Source of the DNA: an uncultured Opitutales bacterium | Lineage (GTDB): Bacteria > Verrucomicrobiota > Verrucomicrobiia > Opitutales > Oceanipulchritudinaceae | DNA: 34,876 nt | NCBI GenBank assembly: GCA_913056355.1 | Contig: CAJXMX010000008.1 | Coordinates: 1 to 34,876 of the forward strand | Direction of reading: 5' to 3' | In this document: positions 18,650-28,521 of the stretch, piece after piece | How positions within the stretch are numbered: the first letter of the stretch is position 1 | Layout: every line of letters begins with the position of its first letter | Position numbers and translations under genes: made by a program | Notes under the pieces: generated by a model | Told to the model about the DNA's origin: nothing | Seen by the model: the letters and a program-made list of their open reading frames with translations, nothing else | Databases searched by the model: none

Positions 18650-20053
18650 ATGAAGCAAATGGAGAATGGAACGAGCCGGCCGGCGGCAGCGCGGCTGGGA
18701 CTGCTGGAGAAGCTGGGCTACGGGGCGGGGGACCTGGCCTCGAACATCTTCTACCATGCCTTCAACCTGGTATTGTTGTATTTCTATACGGATGTCTGGG
18801 GACTCTCGCCGGGAATCGTGGGGACCCTGTTCCTGGCGGCGCGCTTCTGGGACGCGGTGAACGACCCGGCGATGGGGATCCTCGCGGACCGGACGCAGAC
18901 CCGCTGGGGCCGGTACCGGCCGTATCTTCTGTGGATGTCGATCCCCTTCGGGGTGATCGGGTTCCTGACCTTTGCCAGCCCGGGGCTTGAGGATGGTTGG
19001 AAGGTTCTCTACGCGGCCTCGACCTACACCCTGCTGGGCATGGTCTACACCGCGATCAACGTGCCTTATTCGGCCCTGATGGGGGTCATGACGCCGGACA
19101 CGGAGGAGCGGACCATCCTTTCCAGCTTCCGATTTGTCGGGGCATTCAGCGCGATGTTCATCATCGGTCTGGCGGTGCGGCCGCTGGTCCGGGTCCTGGG
19201 GGGCGGGGACGAAGTCCTCGGGTACCGGCTGACCTTTGCCCTGCTGGGCGGCCTGGCGACCCTCCTGTTCCTCTTCACCTTCGCCACCACGCGGGAGCGG
19301 CTGGCCCCGGAGCCGGCCAGGGAGGGGACCAGTATCCGCAACGACCTGAAGATCCTGGTCCGCAACAAGCCCTGGCTGGTCATGGTGGTGGCGGCCATCC
19401 TGACCTTGTCCAACGTGGCCGTCCGCGGTGCGGTGACATTTCATTATTTCAAGTACTACGTGGGGGACACCGGGGAACCGGTCTTCTGGTTCCTGGACCT
19501 GACCTCCCTGATGATCACCACCGGGTCGCTGGCCTTCATTGCCGGTATCTTTTTCACCAACACCCTCCGCAAGCGTTTCGGGAAGCGCAATTCGCTGATC
19601 GGCCTGTATGTCCTGAACGCCCTCTCCCTGGCGGCCTTCTTCGTCATTCCCCCGGATGCCGTGGGAACCATGCTGTTGGTCAACGCCCTTGGCAATGTCT
19701 TTGCCGGCCCGACCCCGGCCCTGGTCTGGGCCATGTACACCGACGTGGCCGACTACGGCGAACTGAAGTACGGCCGGCGGACGACGGCCCTGGTCTTCTC
19801 GGCAGCCATGTTCGCCCAGAAGATGGGCCTCATGATGGGGGGCACCTTGAGCGGTTGGATGCTGAGCGGATTCGGGTTCGTCGCCAATGAGGAGCAGACC
19901 TCCCTCGCGCTGCTGGGGATCCGGGTCATGTTCTGCCTGATCCCGGCGGGCTTTGCTTTGGCCAACGGGCTGGTCATGCTGCTCTATCCGCTGACCGAGC
20001 AGGACGTGGCGGAGATGGAGACCCAGCTGGCGGCCATCCGCTCGGCGGAATAA
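18650..20053 (+). CDS. MFS transporter, glycoside-pentoside-hexuronide (GPH) family
   Basis: 467 aa, LGYGAGDLASNIFYHAFNLVLLYFYTDVWGLSPGIVGTLFLAARFWDAVNDPAMGILADRTQTRWGRYRPYLLW: GPH/MelB-type signature. Confidence 0.92.
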   Translation: MKQMENGTSRPAAARLGLLEKLGYGAGDLASNIFYHAFNLVLLYFYTDVWGLSPGIVGTLFLAARFWDAVNDPAMGILADRTQTRWGRYRPYLLWMSIPFGVIGFLTFASPGLEDGWKVLYAASTYTLLGMVYTAINVPYSALMGVMTPDTEERTILSSFRFVGAFSAMFIIGLAVRPLVRVLGGGDEVLGYRLTFALLGGLATLLFLFTFATTRERLAPEPAREGTSIRNDLKILVRNKPWLVMVVAAILTLSNVAVRGAVTFHYFKYYVGDTGEPVFWFLDLTSLMITTGSLAFIAGIFFTNTLRKRFGKRNSLIGLYVLNALSLAAFFVIPPDAVGTMLLVNALGNVFAGPTPALVWAMYTDVADYGELKYGRRTTALVFSAAMFAQKMGLMMGGTLSGWMLSGFGFVANEEQTSLALLGIRVMFCLIPAGFALANGLVMLLYPLTEQDVAEMETQLAAIRSAE

Positions 20054-20159
20054 GGGAATTTGCCAAATTCCATAACCGCTTCCGGAGTTCTCCGGAATGA
20101 TCCAACTGGAGGATCGCTTTTGGCGAAGGGAACCTTACACTCGGGTTTTCTCACTCTCC

Positions 20160-22607
20160 ATGAACAGTATTCTCCTGCAGGACCTGAGGTTTGGATTCCG
20201 GCTGATCCGGCGAACCCCGCTGATCACGGCGCTGGCCGTCTTTTGCCTGGCCAGCGGCATCGGGCTGACCACCTTCATGTTCAGCATCACCTATGCGGTA
20301 GTGGGGCGCGGGCTTCCCTATGAGGACCAGGACCGGATCATTCATGTCTCGAGGAGAAGTACGGTCCAGTTAGGCGATCCCAATTCCCTGATCCACCTCG
20401 ACGAGTACCAGGAAATTGCCCGCCAGCAGACCAGCTTCAGCCACCTGGCGGCCATCAGCACGGACGGAGTGACGGTCGGCCGGCCCGGCCAGCCCCACCA
20501 CATGAACGGCGTCTACGTGACCCCATCGTTTTTCGAGGTGCTGCCGGTCTCGCCCCTGCTGGGCCGGGTCTTCCAGCCCCGGGATGCCGAACCGGCCAAA
20601 AGCCGGGTCCTGATCCTGAGTTACCGGATGTGGCGGGAACACTTTGCCTCGGATCCGGACATTATCGGGAGCGAGGTCGTCTGCGAGGGGGAGCCCTTCA
20701 CGGTGGTGGGAGTCATGCCGCCGGGATATGACCTACCCTTCCTCCAGGAAGTCTGGATTCCCCTCCTGCCCGGGACCTTGCGCGACCTCACCGGCTGGAT
20801 TGATTTTGTGACCCTGGTCGGAACCCTCGGGGAAGGGCGCTCCCTTCGGGATGCCCAAAGCGAGTTTCAGGTCATCATGGGCCGCATCGACGAGCGGCAG
20901 GGCATCCGTCAGCAGGAGCGAAACCGGCCTTACCTGAGGCCCTTGTCCGAACTCTATGTCGATGGGCAGGTCCGGCTCCTCCTGTGGAGCATGTTTGGGG
21001 CGACCTTTCTGGTCCTGCTGATCGCCTGCTCCAATATTTCCAGTCTGCTGACGGCGCGGATGGTGGTCCGGACCAACGAGCTGGCCATCCGCAGCGCCCT
21101 TGGGGCCAGCCGGCGACGGATCATGATCCAGATCCTTACCGAGGCCCTGCTGTACGGAATCATCGGAACCGTCATCGGCCTTTTTGTGGCGGACCGGGCC
21201 CTGCATTACGTGTGGCTCTTTGTCCAGTCACGGCCCTTCGCCCCGCCGGAATTCATGGAATGGACCCTCGACCCGGTATCCATCCTGGTGGCCGTGGGCC
21301 TGATGATCCTCTCCGTCCTGGGCTCGGCCATCCTGCCCGCCCTGCGCGCCTCCCGGCCGAACATCGGTTCCCTCCTGAGCGACAACCAGCGCACCGGTTC
21401 CAGTCTCCGCCTGGGGCGGCTCAGCACCGTCAGCACCATCCTCCAGCTTTCCCTGTCCTTTGCCCTCCTGGTGGCCGCCGGCCGGCTCATCGCGGCCATA
21501 GTCATGCTCTCCTTCATTGATTATCCCTTCGATGAGCGGGGCCTGCTGATCGGGAATACCGGCATCGACAACGAGTCGTATCCAAATGTCGAGGACGAGG
21601 TCCGGTTCTGGGAGGAGGTGCACCGGAAACTGAAGACGCTGCCCGCGGTGAAAAGCGTGGCCCTCGGCTACGACATGCCGGGCGTCAATTCCATGCAGGA
21701 CCCGATCCGGATTCCCGGCCAGATGTATGTCAACAAGGAGGAATACCCGCTGGTCCGGGTGGATGTGGTCACGCCGGGATACTTCGACACGCTCGGGGTG
21801 AAACTGGTCAACGGGAGGGACTTCGACGACGGGGACATCCGCGGCAAGGAGAACGTGGCCATCGTCAACACGGTCATGGCCGACAAGTTCTGGCCGCGCC
21901 AGAACCCGATCGGGAAAACCTTTTTCATGGAGGGCAAGGGGGATTACGCCAACGAGGCGGAAAAGCTGCACCGCATCATCGGGGTGGCCCCGGACCTGAA
22001 GATGGACGGCCTGACCCTGAACAACGACGACGGGGCCGGCTTCTACCGTCCCCAGGGACAGGCCCTGTGGGGAGACCTGCAGATCATAATCCGCACCGAC
22101 ATGGATCCGCATTCCCTCATCCCGGAGGTCGGGAAGGCGGTGGCCTCCATTGATCCGGATGTGGCCTTCACCAATGCCCAGACCTTCCGGGAACACGTCA
22201 GCGACAGCTTCTTCTACTTCCGGTTCTTTCTCACGCTTTTCTCCACCTTCGGGGTCCTGGCCCTGTTGCTGGCCTCGGCCGGGGTGTATGGAATTATTCA
22301 ATACTCGGTCAGCCAGCGGGTCATCGAGGTCGGTATCCGCATGGCCCTCGGGGCCACTCCCGCCCGCATCCGCTGGATGGTCCTGCTGCAGGGGTTGCGC
22401 AACACCGTCATCGGCCTGGTTATCGGCTGGTTCATCTCGATGGCCCTGATCCAGGTTCTCAGCCTGGCCTTCGTGGGTTTGCCGGATGAGAACTACAGCT
22501 TTCTCGGGGCCCTCCTGGTGCTCCTCGTAGTCTCCCTCTTCGCCAACGGGTTTCCCGCCCGGCGGGCCTCCCGCATGGATCCCATGGAAGCCCTGCGGGT
22601 GCAGTAG
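20160..22607 (+). CDS. ABC transporter permease, MacB/FtsX-type (ADOP-like), copy 1
   Basis: 816 aa from ATG 20160; FGFRLIRRTPLITALAVFCLASGIGLTTFMFSI; ARMVVRTNELAIRSALGASRRRI; C-terminal GVYGIIQYSVSQRVIEVGIRMALGA; no fused ATPase. Confidence 0.92.
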   Translation: MNSILLQDLRFGFRLIRRTPLITALAVFCLASGIGLTTFMFSITYAVVGRGLPYEDQDRIIHVSRRSTVQLGDPNSLIHLDEYQEIARQQTSFSHLAAISTDGVTVGRPGQPHHMNGVYVTPSFFEVLPVSPLLGRVFQPRDAEPAKSRVLILSYRMWREHFASDPDIIGSEVVCEGEPFTVVGVMPPGYDLPFLQEVWIPLLPGTLRDLTGWIDFVTLVGTLGEGRSLRDAQSEFQVIMGRIDERQGIRQQERNRPYLRPLSELYVDGQVRLLLWSMFGATFLVLLIACSNISSLLTARMVVRTNELAIRSALGASRRRIMIQILTEALLYGIIGTVIGLFVADRALHYVWLFVQSRPFAPPEFMEWTLDPVSILVAVGLMILSVLGSAILPALRASRPNIGSLLSDNQRTGSSLRLGRLSTVSTILQLSLSFALLVAAGRLIAAIVMLSFIDYPFDERGLLIGNTGIDNESYPNVEDEVRFWEEVHRKLKTLPAVKSVALGYDMPGVNSMQDPIRIPGQMYVNKEEYPLVRVDVVTPGYFDTLGVKLVNGRDFDDGDIRGKENVAIVNTVMADKFWPRQNPIGKTFFMEGKGDYANEAEKLHRIIGVAPDLKMDGLTLNNDDGAGFYRPQGQALWGDLQIIIRTDMDPHSLIPEVGKAVASIDPDVAFTNAQTFREHVSDSFFYFRFFLTLFSTFGVLALLLASAGVYGIIQYSVSQRVIEVGIRMALGATPARIRWMVLLQGLRNTVIGLVIGWFISMALIQVLSLAFVGLPDENYSFLGALLVLLVVSLFANGFPARRASRMDPMEALRVQ

Positions 22608-22695
22608 GATCTACCGGACTCCGGCATGAACCCCTCCTCGCTCAAGAATATGTAACCCAGCCGCCAGCCATCGCGTATCCTTTTCTGTTACCTCT

Positions 22696-25143
22696 ATGAA
22701 CTCCGTATTTCTTGAAGACCTGCGTTTTGGTTTCCGCCTCATCCGGCGCAGCCCGGTAGCCACGATCCTGGCCGTATTCTGCCTGGCCTGTGGGATCGGC
22801 CTGAGCACCTTCATGTTCAGCATCACCTGGGCGGTGGTGGGACGCGGCCTTCCCTTCGAGGACCAGGGCCGGATCATTCACGTGCAACGGCAGAACCTCA
22901 TCCAGTTGGCCGATCCCGATACGCTTATCCACGTGGAGGAGTACCAGCAGATCCTTGAGCAGCAGACCAGCTTCGAGGAACTCGCGGCCATGACCAACGA
23001 CGGGGTGACCGTCGGCCGCCCGGGGCTTCCCCACCGGATGAACGGGGTGTACGTTTCGCCCAGCTTCTTCAAGGTCATGCCCGTATCCCCGGCCCTGGGA
23101 AGGCTCATCAGCGAGGAGGACGCGACGGAGACCAACGGCAAGGTCCTCATGCTGAGCGATCGCGTGTGGCGGGAACACTTCGCCTCCGACCCGGAGATCG
23201 TCGGCAGCCAGGTTATCTGCGAGGGCCAGCCGTTCACGGTGATCGGGGTCATGCCACGCGGCTATGACTTTCCTTTCAACCAGGAGGTCTGGATCCCGCT
23301 GGTGCCGGAGACCTTAAAGTCCCAGACCGGCTGGATCGACTTCGTGACCCTGGTCGGCCGGCTCAGGGAAGACCGTTCCCTGCGGGATGCGCGAACCGAG
23401 TTCAGCCTCATCTTCGACCGGATCGACCAGAGCCAGGGAGTCAGCGAGCTCGTCCACTCCGAGCCGCATCTGGAGCCCCTGTTCAACGAGTTTGTCGGGA
23501 AGGAAATCAGGCTCCTCCTGTGGAGCATGTTCGCGGCGACCTTCCTGGTTCTCCTGATCGCCTGTTCCAATGTTTCCAGCCTCCTTTCGGCCCGGATGGT
23601 GGTGCGCAGCAACGAGCTGGCAATCCGCAGCGCCCTCGGGGCCAGCCGGCGGCGGATCGTCATCCAGATCCTCACCGAGTCGCTCCTCTACGGCCTGATC
23701 GGGGCGGCCATCGGGCTCCTGGTGGCCATGCGGGCCCTTTCCTACCTGTGGGATTTCGTTTCCAACCGGCGTTTTCATCCGCCGCAGTTCATGGAATGGA
23801 CCCTCGATCCGGTGGGCATACTGATGGCCCTCGGGCTGATGTTGATGGCGGTTCTGGTTTCCGGATTCCTTCCCGCCATGCGGGCCTCCCGTCCGAACAT
23901 CAGCGGTCTGCTCAACGATGGCCAGCGGACCGGGTCCAGTGTGCGGCTGGGGCGCCTCAGCTCGATCAGCACCATCATGCAGCTGGCCTTTTCCTTCGCC
24001 CTCCTGGTGGCCGCCGGGCGGTTGATCGCAGCCATTATCCTCATGGCCGCGATGGATTATCCATTCGAGTCCCGGGGCCTGCTGGTGGGAAGCCTGGCCA
24101 TTGACAGCCAGTCCTACCCCGATCCGGAGGACGCCCGTCTCTTCTGGGAGAATGTCCACCGGGAGCTGCGGCAGGTGCCGGGAGCTGAAAAGGTGGGACT
24201 GGGCTTCAACATGCCCGGCCTCTATTCCATGCAGGACCCGATCCGCATTCCCGGCGTGGATTATGCCGGCAAGGAGGATTACCCGCAGGTCCGGGTGGAC
24301 GTGGTCACGCCCGGCTACTTCGAGGCGCTCGGGGTTGAACTGGTCAACGGACGGGACTTCGATGACACGGATACCCGCGAGAAGGGTAACGTGGCCATCA
24401 TCAACACCGTCATGGCCGAGAAATTCTGGCCCCGGCAGAATCCCATCGGGCAGACCTTCTACATGGAAGGGAAGGGTGATTATGCCACCGAGGAGGAGAA
24501 GATGCATTTGGTCATCGGGGTGGTTCCCGACCTCAAGATGGCCGGCATGGTCAACGACGAGGATGACGGGGCCGGCTTTTATCGTCCCCAGGCCCAGGCG
24601 CTGTGGGGAGACCTTCAGGTCTTCATGCGTACCGGACGGGATCCGCATTCCCTGATTCCGGAAGTACAGAAGGCGATTTCCCTGATCGATCCCGATGTCG
24701 CCTTCACCGATGCCCAGACCTTCGAGGAACACATCAGCGACAATTTCTTCTTCTTCCGTTTCTTTCTCGGGCTCTTTACCACCTTCGGAGCGATGGCGCT
24801 CCTCCTGGCCGCCGCCGGCGTGTATGGAATTATTCAATACTCGGTCAGCCAGCGGGTGGTGGAAATCGGGATCCGCATGGCCATCGGGGCCAGTCCCGCC
24901 CATATCCGCGGGATGGTCCTCCTGCGCGGCTTGCGGAATACCCTGATCGGCCTGTTCCTGGGCGGCCTGATCTCCATTGCCCTGGTCCGGATCCTCGACA
25001 TCTCCTTCCAGGGCCTGCCAACCGAATACTACAGTTACCTCGGGGCCCTGCTGGTGCTCTTCACCGTTTCCCTGGCCGCCAACGGCTTCCCCGCCCGCCG
25101 GGCCGGCCGCCTTGACCCGATGGTCGCCCTGCGCGTACAGTGA
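22696..25143 (+). CDS. ABC transporter permease, MacB/FtsX-type (ADOP-like), copy 2 (tandem paralogue)
   Basis: 815 aa, collinear and highly similar to the preceding gene along its length. Confidence 0.92.
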   Translation: MNSVFLEDLRFGFRLIRRSPVATILAVFCLACGIGLSTFMFSITWAVVGRGLPFEDQGRIIHVQRQNLIQLADPDTLIHVEEYQQILEQQTSFEELAAMTNDGVTVGRPGLPHRMNGVYVSPSFFKVMPVSPALGRLISEEDATETNGKVLMLSDRVWREHFASDPEIVGSQVICEGQPFTVIGVMPRGYDFPFNQEVWIPLVPETLKSQTGWIDFVTLVGRLREDRSLRDARTEFSLIFDRIDQSQGVSELVHSEPHLEPLFNEFVGKEIRLLLWSMFAATFLVLLIACSNVSSLLSARMVVRSNELAIRSALGASRRRIVIQILTESLLYGLIGAAIGLLVAMRALSYLWDFVSNRRFHPPQFMEWTLDPVGILMALGLMLMAVLVSGFLPAMRASRPNISGLLNDGQRTGSSVRLGRLSSISTIMQLAFSFALLVAAGRLIAAIILMAAMDYPFESRGLLVGSLAIDSQSYPDPEDARLFWENVHRELRQVPGAEKVGLGFNMPGLYSMQDPIRIPGVDYAGKEDYPQVRVDVVTPGYFEALGVELVNGRDFDDTDTREKGNVAIINTVMAEKFWPRQNPIGQTFYMEGKGDYATEEEKMHLVIGVVPDLKMAGMVNDEDDGAGFYRPQAQALWGDLQVFMRTGRDPHSLIPEVQKAISLIDPDVAFTDAQTFEEHISDNFFFFRFFLGLFTTFGAMALLLAAAGVYGIIQYSVSQRVVEIGIRMAIGASPAHIRGMVLLRGLRNTLIGLFLGGLISIALVRILDISFQGLPTEYYSYLGALLVLFTVSLAANGFPARRAGRLDPMVALRVQ

Positions 25144-25206
25144 TCGTAGTCAAATTCAGGTAATTCACCGGATTGGAGATTATTCCTCAATCTTCAACCT
25201 GGTCGC

Positions 25207-25659
25207 ATGGCCAATAGCTATGTCCGTCTGCTCATACACTGCGTCTGGAGTACAAAATACCGGCAAATGTGTCTGGCTGCAGAGTGGGAGGAAGCGTTAT
25301 GGCGCTACATAGCTGGATCCGCGAAGCGAAAGGGAATCCACCCGGTTCAAATTGGCGGAATTGAAAACCATGTGCATGCCTTGGTTGAGCCACCCAAGTC
25401 CATGAACATCCCCCAGCTGCTTGAGATTCTCAAAACGCCAGCCTCCAATTGGATTAATCGGACCGGGAGGGTTCCCGGGCAATTCCATTGGCAAGTTGGA
25501 TATGGAGCTTTCTCCGTAAGCCCGTCCCTTGCGCCCCGTGTGGCTCGCTATATCAGGAACCAACGGAAACACCACGAACGCCAAACCTTCGACGCGGAAT
25601 ACCGTCAATTAATCAAGCGTAACGGTATTCCTGCCAAGAGCCGCTACCTGCTTGATTGA
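25207..25659 (+). CDS. IS200-like Y1 transposase, REP-associated (RAYT) type
   Basis: 150 aa; HUH motif ENHVHALVEPP, WQVGYGAFSVSPS, candidate catalytic Tyr in ARYIRNQRKHHER; ORF appears intact. Confidence 0.9.
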   Translation: MANSYVRLLIHCVWSTKYRQMCLAAEWEEALWRYIAGSAKRKGIHPVQIGGIENHVHALVEPPKSMNIPQLLEILKTPASNWINRTGRVPGQFHWQVGYGAFSVSPSLAPRVARYIRNQRKHHERQTFDAEYRQLIKRNGIPAKSRYLLD

Positions 25660-25671
25660 GGTCGATGCATA

Positions 25672-25860
25672 GGCGCTGCGCGCCGGCCGACCGTAGCCGT
25701 GGTCGACCGAGCCCCTTGGGGCGAGGAGGCCACGGTCACAGTGGCGGTGGATGGCGAATTCGATGCCCCGCGTTTCGTGTTCCGTGTTCCGTGGCCTCGC
25801 CTTCCGGCCTGGCGGCCTGCCGGCGTCGACCACGGCTACGGTCGGGCGGCGCGCTGCGCC
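25672..25860. mobile_element. Nested inverted-repeat element (REP/BIME-like) adjacent to the RAYT gene
   Basis: 36-bp arms ggcgctgcgcgccggccgaccgtagccgtggtcgac (25672-25707) / gtcgaccacggctacggtcgggcggcgcgctgcgcc (25825-25860), reverse complements with 2 mismatches; inner arms gaggccacgg (25726-25735) / ccgtggcctc (25789-25798). Confidence 0.8.
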
Positions 25861-25869
25861 TTCGGGACC

Positions 25870-26502
25870 TCAGGTCATTTGTGCCAGGACCATCAGGAGG
25901 CTCTGGACCAGGCCCACGGCGAAACCGATGACGGCACCGAGGATCTCGATGCTGCGGAATTCCTTGTGGGCCAGTTTGCGGACGATGTCCTCCAGTTGGT
26001 CCAGATCAAAGGCGTGGATCTTGTCCTCCACGATTTTCCGCACCGCGATCTGCTTTTCGACCTCCATGGAGACTTTTTCCAGGAGCGGCTCGGTTTCCCC
26101 GACGATGCATTCCAGGGCGATCTTGTTGAGGTTGTAGAGGAGCTTGTCGTTGACCAGGTTGCCGAGAAGGGGAATGGCCCGGAGGCGCGGCGCGAGCCGG
26201 TCCCAGACGATGTTGGTGGCCAGCTGCTGCAGGTGCGGATGAAGGTCCATCTTGCGGATTTCCTCGCGGATCAAGTGCTGGTTGAAGAGCTCCGTCTCGA
26301 CAATTTCACCGACCCGGACCGCCATCTCCTCCTGACGCCGGGGAATCAGTCCCTGAACCGTCCAGAAGAGGATTTTCCTCGGCTTACGTGGACGGAAAAG
26401 CATCTGGATGGCCAGCCGGTTGGTCAGCCAGCCAATACCGGCCCCGATCAGGGGAAAGGCCACCAGTAAGAAGGCAATTTGCCATGTTTCGGGAATATCC
26501 AT
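25870..26502 (-). CDS. DUF445 family membrane protein
   Basis: GAGIGWLTNRLAIQMLFRPRKPRKILFWTVQGLIPRRQEEMAVRVGEIVETELFN typical DUF445 N-terminus; alternative start 26529. Confidence 0.88.
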   Translation of the reverse strand: MDIPETWQIAFLLVAFPLIGAGIGWLTNRLAIQMLFRPRKPRKILFWTVQGLIPRRQEEMAVRVGEIVETELFNQHLIREEIRKMDLHPHLQQLATNIVWDRLAPRLRAIPLLGNLVNDKLLYNLNKIALECIVGETEPLLEKVSMEVEKQIAVRKIVEDKIHAFDLDQLEDIVRKLAHKEFRSIEILGAVIGFAVGLVQSLLMVLAQMT

Positions 26503-26518
26503 TTGTTTCGGACACTGA

Positions 26519-27547
26519 ATGGGGTTCAATCAGTTTGTGGGTCCCAATGAATCCGACATCCTCCAGATGACAAGCGCCGGGCTTTATTGTCCGGCCGGGG
26601 GATTCCACATTGATCCGTCGAAAAAGGTCCATCTGGCGGTGACCACGCATGCCCATTCCGACCATGCCCGCCGGGGTATGGGCGGTTACATCTGCGCCTC
26701 CAGCGGCGAGCCTCTCCTGCGCCAGCGGGTGGGAAAACAGGCGGAGATCCAGGCCCTGGAATTCGGACAGGGACTCCGTCTGGGCGGGGTGGGAATCACC
26801 CTCCATCCGGCGGGGCATATTCTCGGTTCGGCCCAGGTCCGCCTGGAGCTCAAGGGCCGGGTAACCGTCGTCACGGGCGACTACAACGCCACCCATGCCC
26901 ATGCCGCCGCCGAGCCGTGGGAGCCCCTGGAATGCGACTTCCTGGTCACCGAGTCCACCTTCGGGCTTCCCGTTTACCAATGGCCGGATCCGGCCCTGGT
27001 GATGGACGACATTCACCATTGGTGGCGGTTCAACCAGTCCCGGGGGCGCACCTCCATCCTGCCCTGCTACCCCCTCGGCAAGACCCAGCGCATCCTCTCG
27101 TCCCTCGATCCGGGACAGGGCCCCATCGGGGTCGCCGGTCCGGCCCGCGCCTTCCTGCCCCACTACCGGGCTGCCGGAGTATCCCTCCCGGAAGTGCACG
27201 AGCTGGACGAGTCCGGCATGGCGGCATTGAAAGGACGGGGCCTCCTCCTGATCTCATTCTCGGGCGAGGAACCTCCCGCGCTGCGCGCCCTGCGTCCCTT
27301 GTCCTACGCCGCGGTCAGCGGCTGGCTGCAAATCCGCTCCGCCCGGCGCGGACGGGATGTCGACCGCGGATTTGTCCTTTCGGACCACTCCGACTGGAAT
27401 GGTATCCTGCGCTGTATCCGATGCTCCAAAGCCCGCCGGGTGGCCGTCACCCATGGCCAGACGGAAGTCCTGGCCCGTTACCTGCGGGAAACCATGGGAA
27501 TCGATAGTTTTCCCCTCGGCCACTATCCGGATAACGCCTCCGACTGA
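26519..27547 (+). CDS. MBL-fold exonuclease, ligase-associated type
   Basis: GLYCPAGGFHIDPSKKVHLAVTTHAHSDHARRG, HPAGHILGSAQV, VVTGDYN, CDFLVTESTFGLPVYQWP: typical of the ligase-associated DNA exonuclease family. Internal starts possible. Confidence 0.85.
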   Translation: MGFNQFVGPNESDILQMTSAGLYCPAGGFHIDPSKKVHLAVTTHAHSDHARRGMGGYICASSGEPLLRQRVGKQAEIQALEFGQGLRLGGVGITLHPAGHILGSAQVRLELKGRVTVVTGDYNATHAHAAAEPWEPLECDFLVTESTFGLPVYQWPDPALVMDDIHHWWRFNQSRGRTSILPCYPLGKTQRILSSLDPGQGPIGVAGPARAFLPHYRAAGVSLPEVHELDESGMAALKGRGLLLISFSGEEPPALRALRPLSYAAVSGWLQIRSARRGRDVDRGFVLSDHSDWNGILRCIRCSKARRVAVTHGQTEVLARYLRETMGIDSFPLGHYPDNASD

Positions 27548-28383
27548 TCCGGATCCAGAAAGCGCCGGCCGAGTTCAAGGGCTTTCGCCAGCAGGTCCTC
27601 CTTTTCCGTCTCGGCCTTGATGACCAGCGCCGCCACGTGGTCCGGATCGAGTCCGCAATCCCAGTGGTTGGCCACGGTCTCCAGGACCAGGTCACAGTCC
27701 CGGAACTGGCCCAGACTCTCCTCAAAGCGGGAAACCTGCCGGGTCCTGGCCTTTTTCAGGTCCAGGCATTTGCGGAGGACCTTGCGGTGGTGGAAGTGTT
27801 CCTTGGCGGCCTTCCGGAGCTGGTGCAGCGATTCGTTGTTGGGTGCGTTCCGGTAGGCTGCCATGGCGTCCTGCAGCTTGAGGTAGGCATGTTCGGCGCC
27901 GTCGCGCAGGGTCTTCCGGCGCAGGGCTTTCAGGTCGGCCAGGAGGATTTTCCGGCAGATGTGCTCTCCCTCCTTCAGGACCTGCTCCCGCAGGGCCGGG
28001 TCGATTTCCCCGAATCCCACCTCGTCGCGCTTCAGGTAGGTCCTGAGCAGTTGGCAGGCCTCGGCCAGTAGGGGATCTTCCGTGTCCCTGATCCAGCGCC
28101 TCAACAGGCCGGCCAGGAATTCCCGGTCAAGGTTGAAGGAGAGGCTGCGGGCCATTCCCCGGATGTCCTTCTCCAGGTCGCGGGCCATGGGCCCAAGTTC
28201 CTTTCCCCGCAACAGGCACAGCAGGGATTGGCTTCGCTTCAGGTCCTTGCGGGCGGAATGGAGTCCCCGCGGATGATCCGGGCCATGGGAATCCAGCTCC
28301 CTCATGGCCTTTTGTATCCGTTCAGTCAATACAGCCCGAAACTGCTTGCGCAGGGGCTTTCCTTTCTGGATTAGAAAAGACAT
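27523..28383 (-). CDS. CHAD domain-containing protein
   Basis: LHSARKDLKRSQSLLCLLRG, LHQLRKAAKEHFHHRKVL His-rich conserved alpha-helical CHAD pattern; convergent 25-bp overlap with the MBL exonuclease gene. Confidence 0.85.
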   Translation of the reverse strand: MSFLIQKGKPLRKQFRAVLTERIQKAMRELDSHGPDHPRGLHSARKDLKRSQSLLCLLRGKELGPMARDLEKDIRGMARSLSFNLDREFLAGLLRRWIRDTEDPLLAEACQLLRTYLKRDEVGFGEIDPALREQVLKEGEHICRKILLADLKALRRKTLRDGAEHAYLKLQDAMAAYRNAPNNESLHQLRKAAKEHFHHRKVLRKCLDLKKARTRQVSRFEESLGQFRDCDLVLETVANHWDCGLDPDHVAALVIKAETEKEDLLAKALELGRRFLDPDQSEALSG

Positions 28384-28521
28384 CCTCCGAAGATCCGATA
28401 ACGCAACGGGCCAGACCGTAGTGGATTGCCTGCTGGTCAACAAGGAAAACCCCGTTCCGTCTGCCTGAAATTGACTAAAAGCCCGTATTGGCGGTCATTC
28501 CTCCGTCTCCAGTATGGCGGA

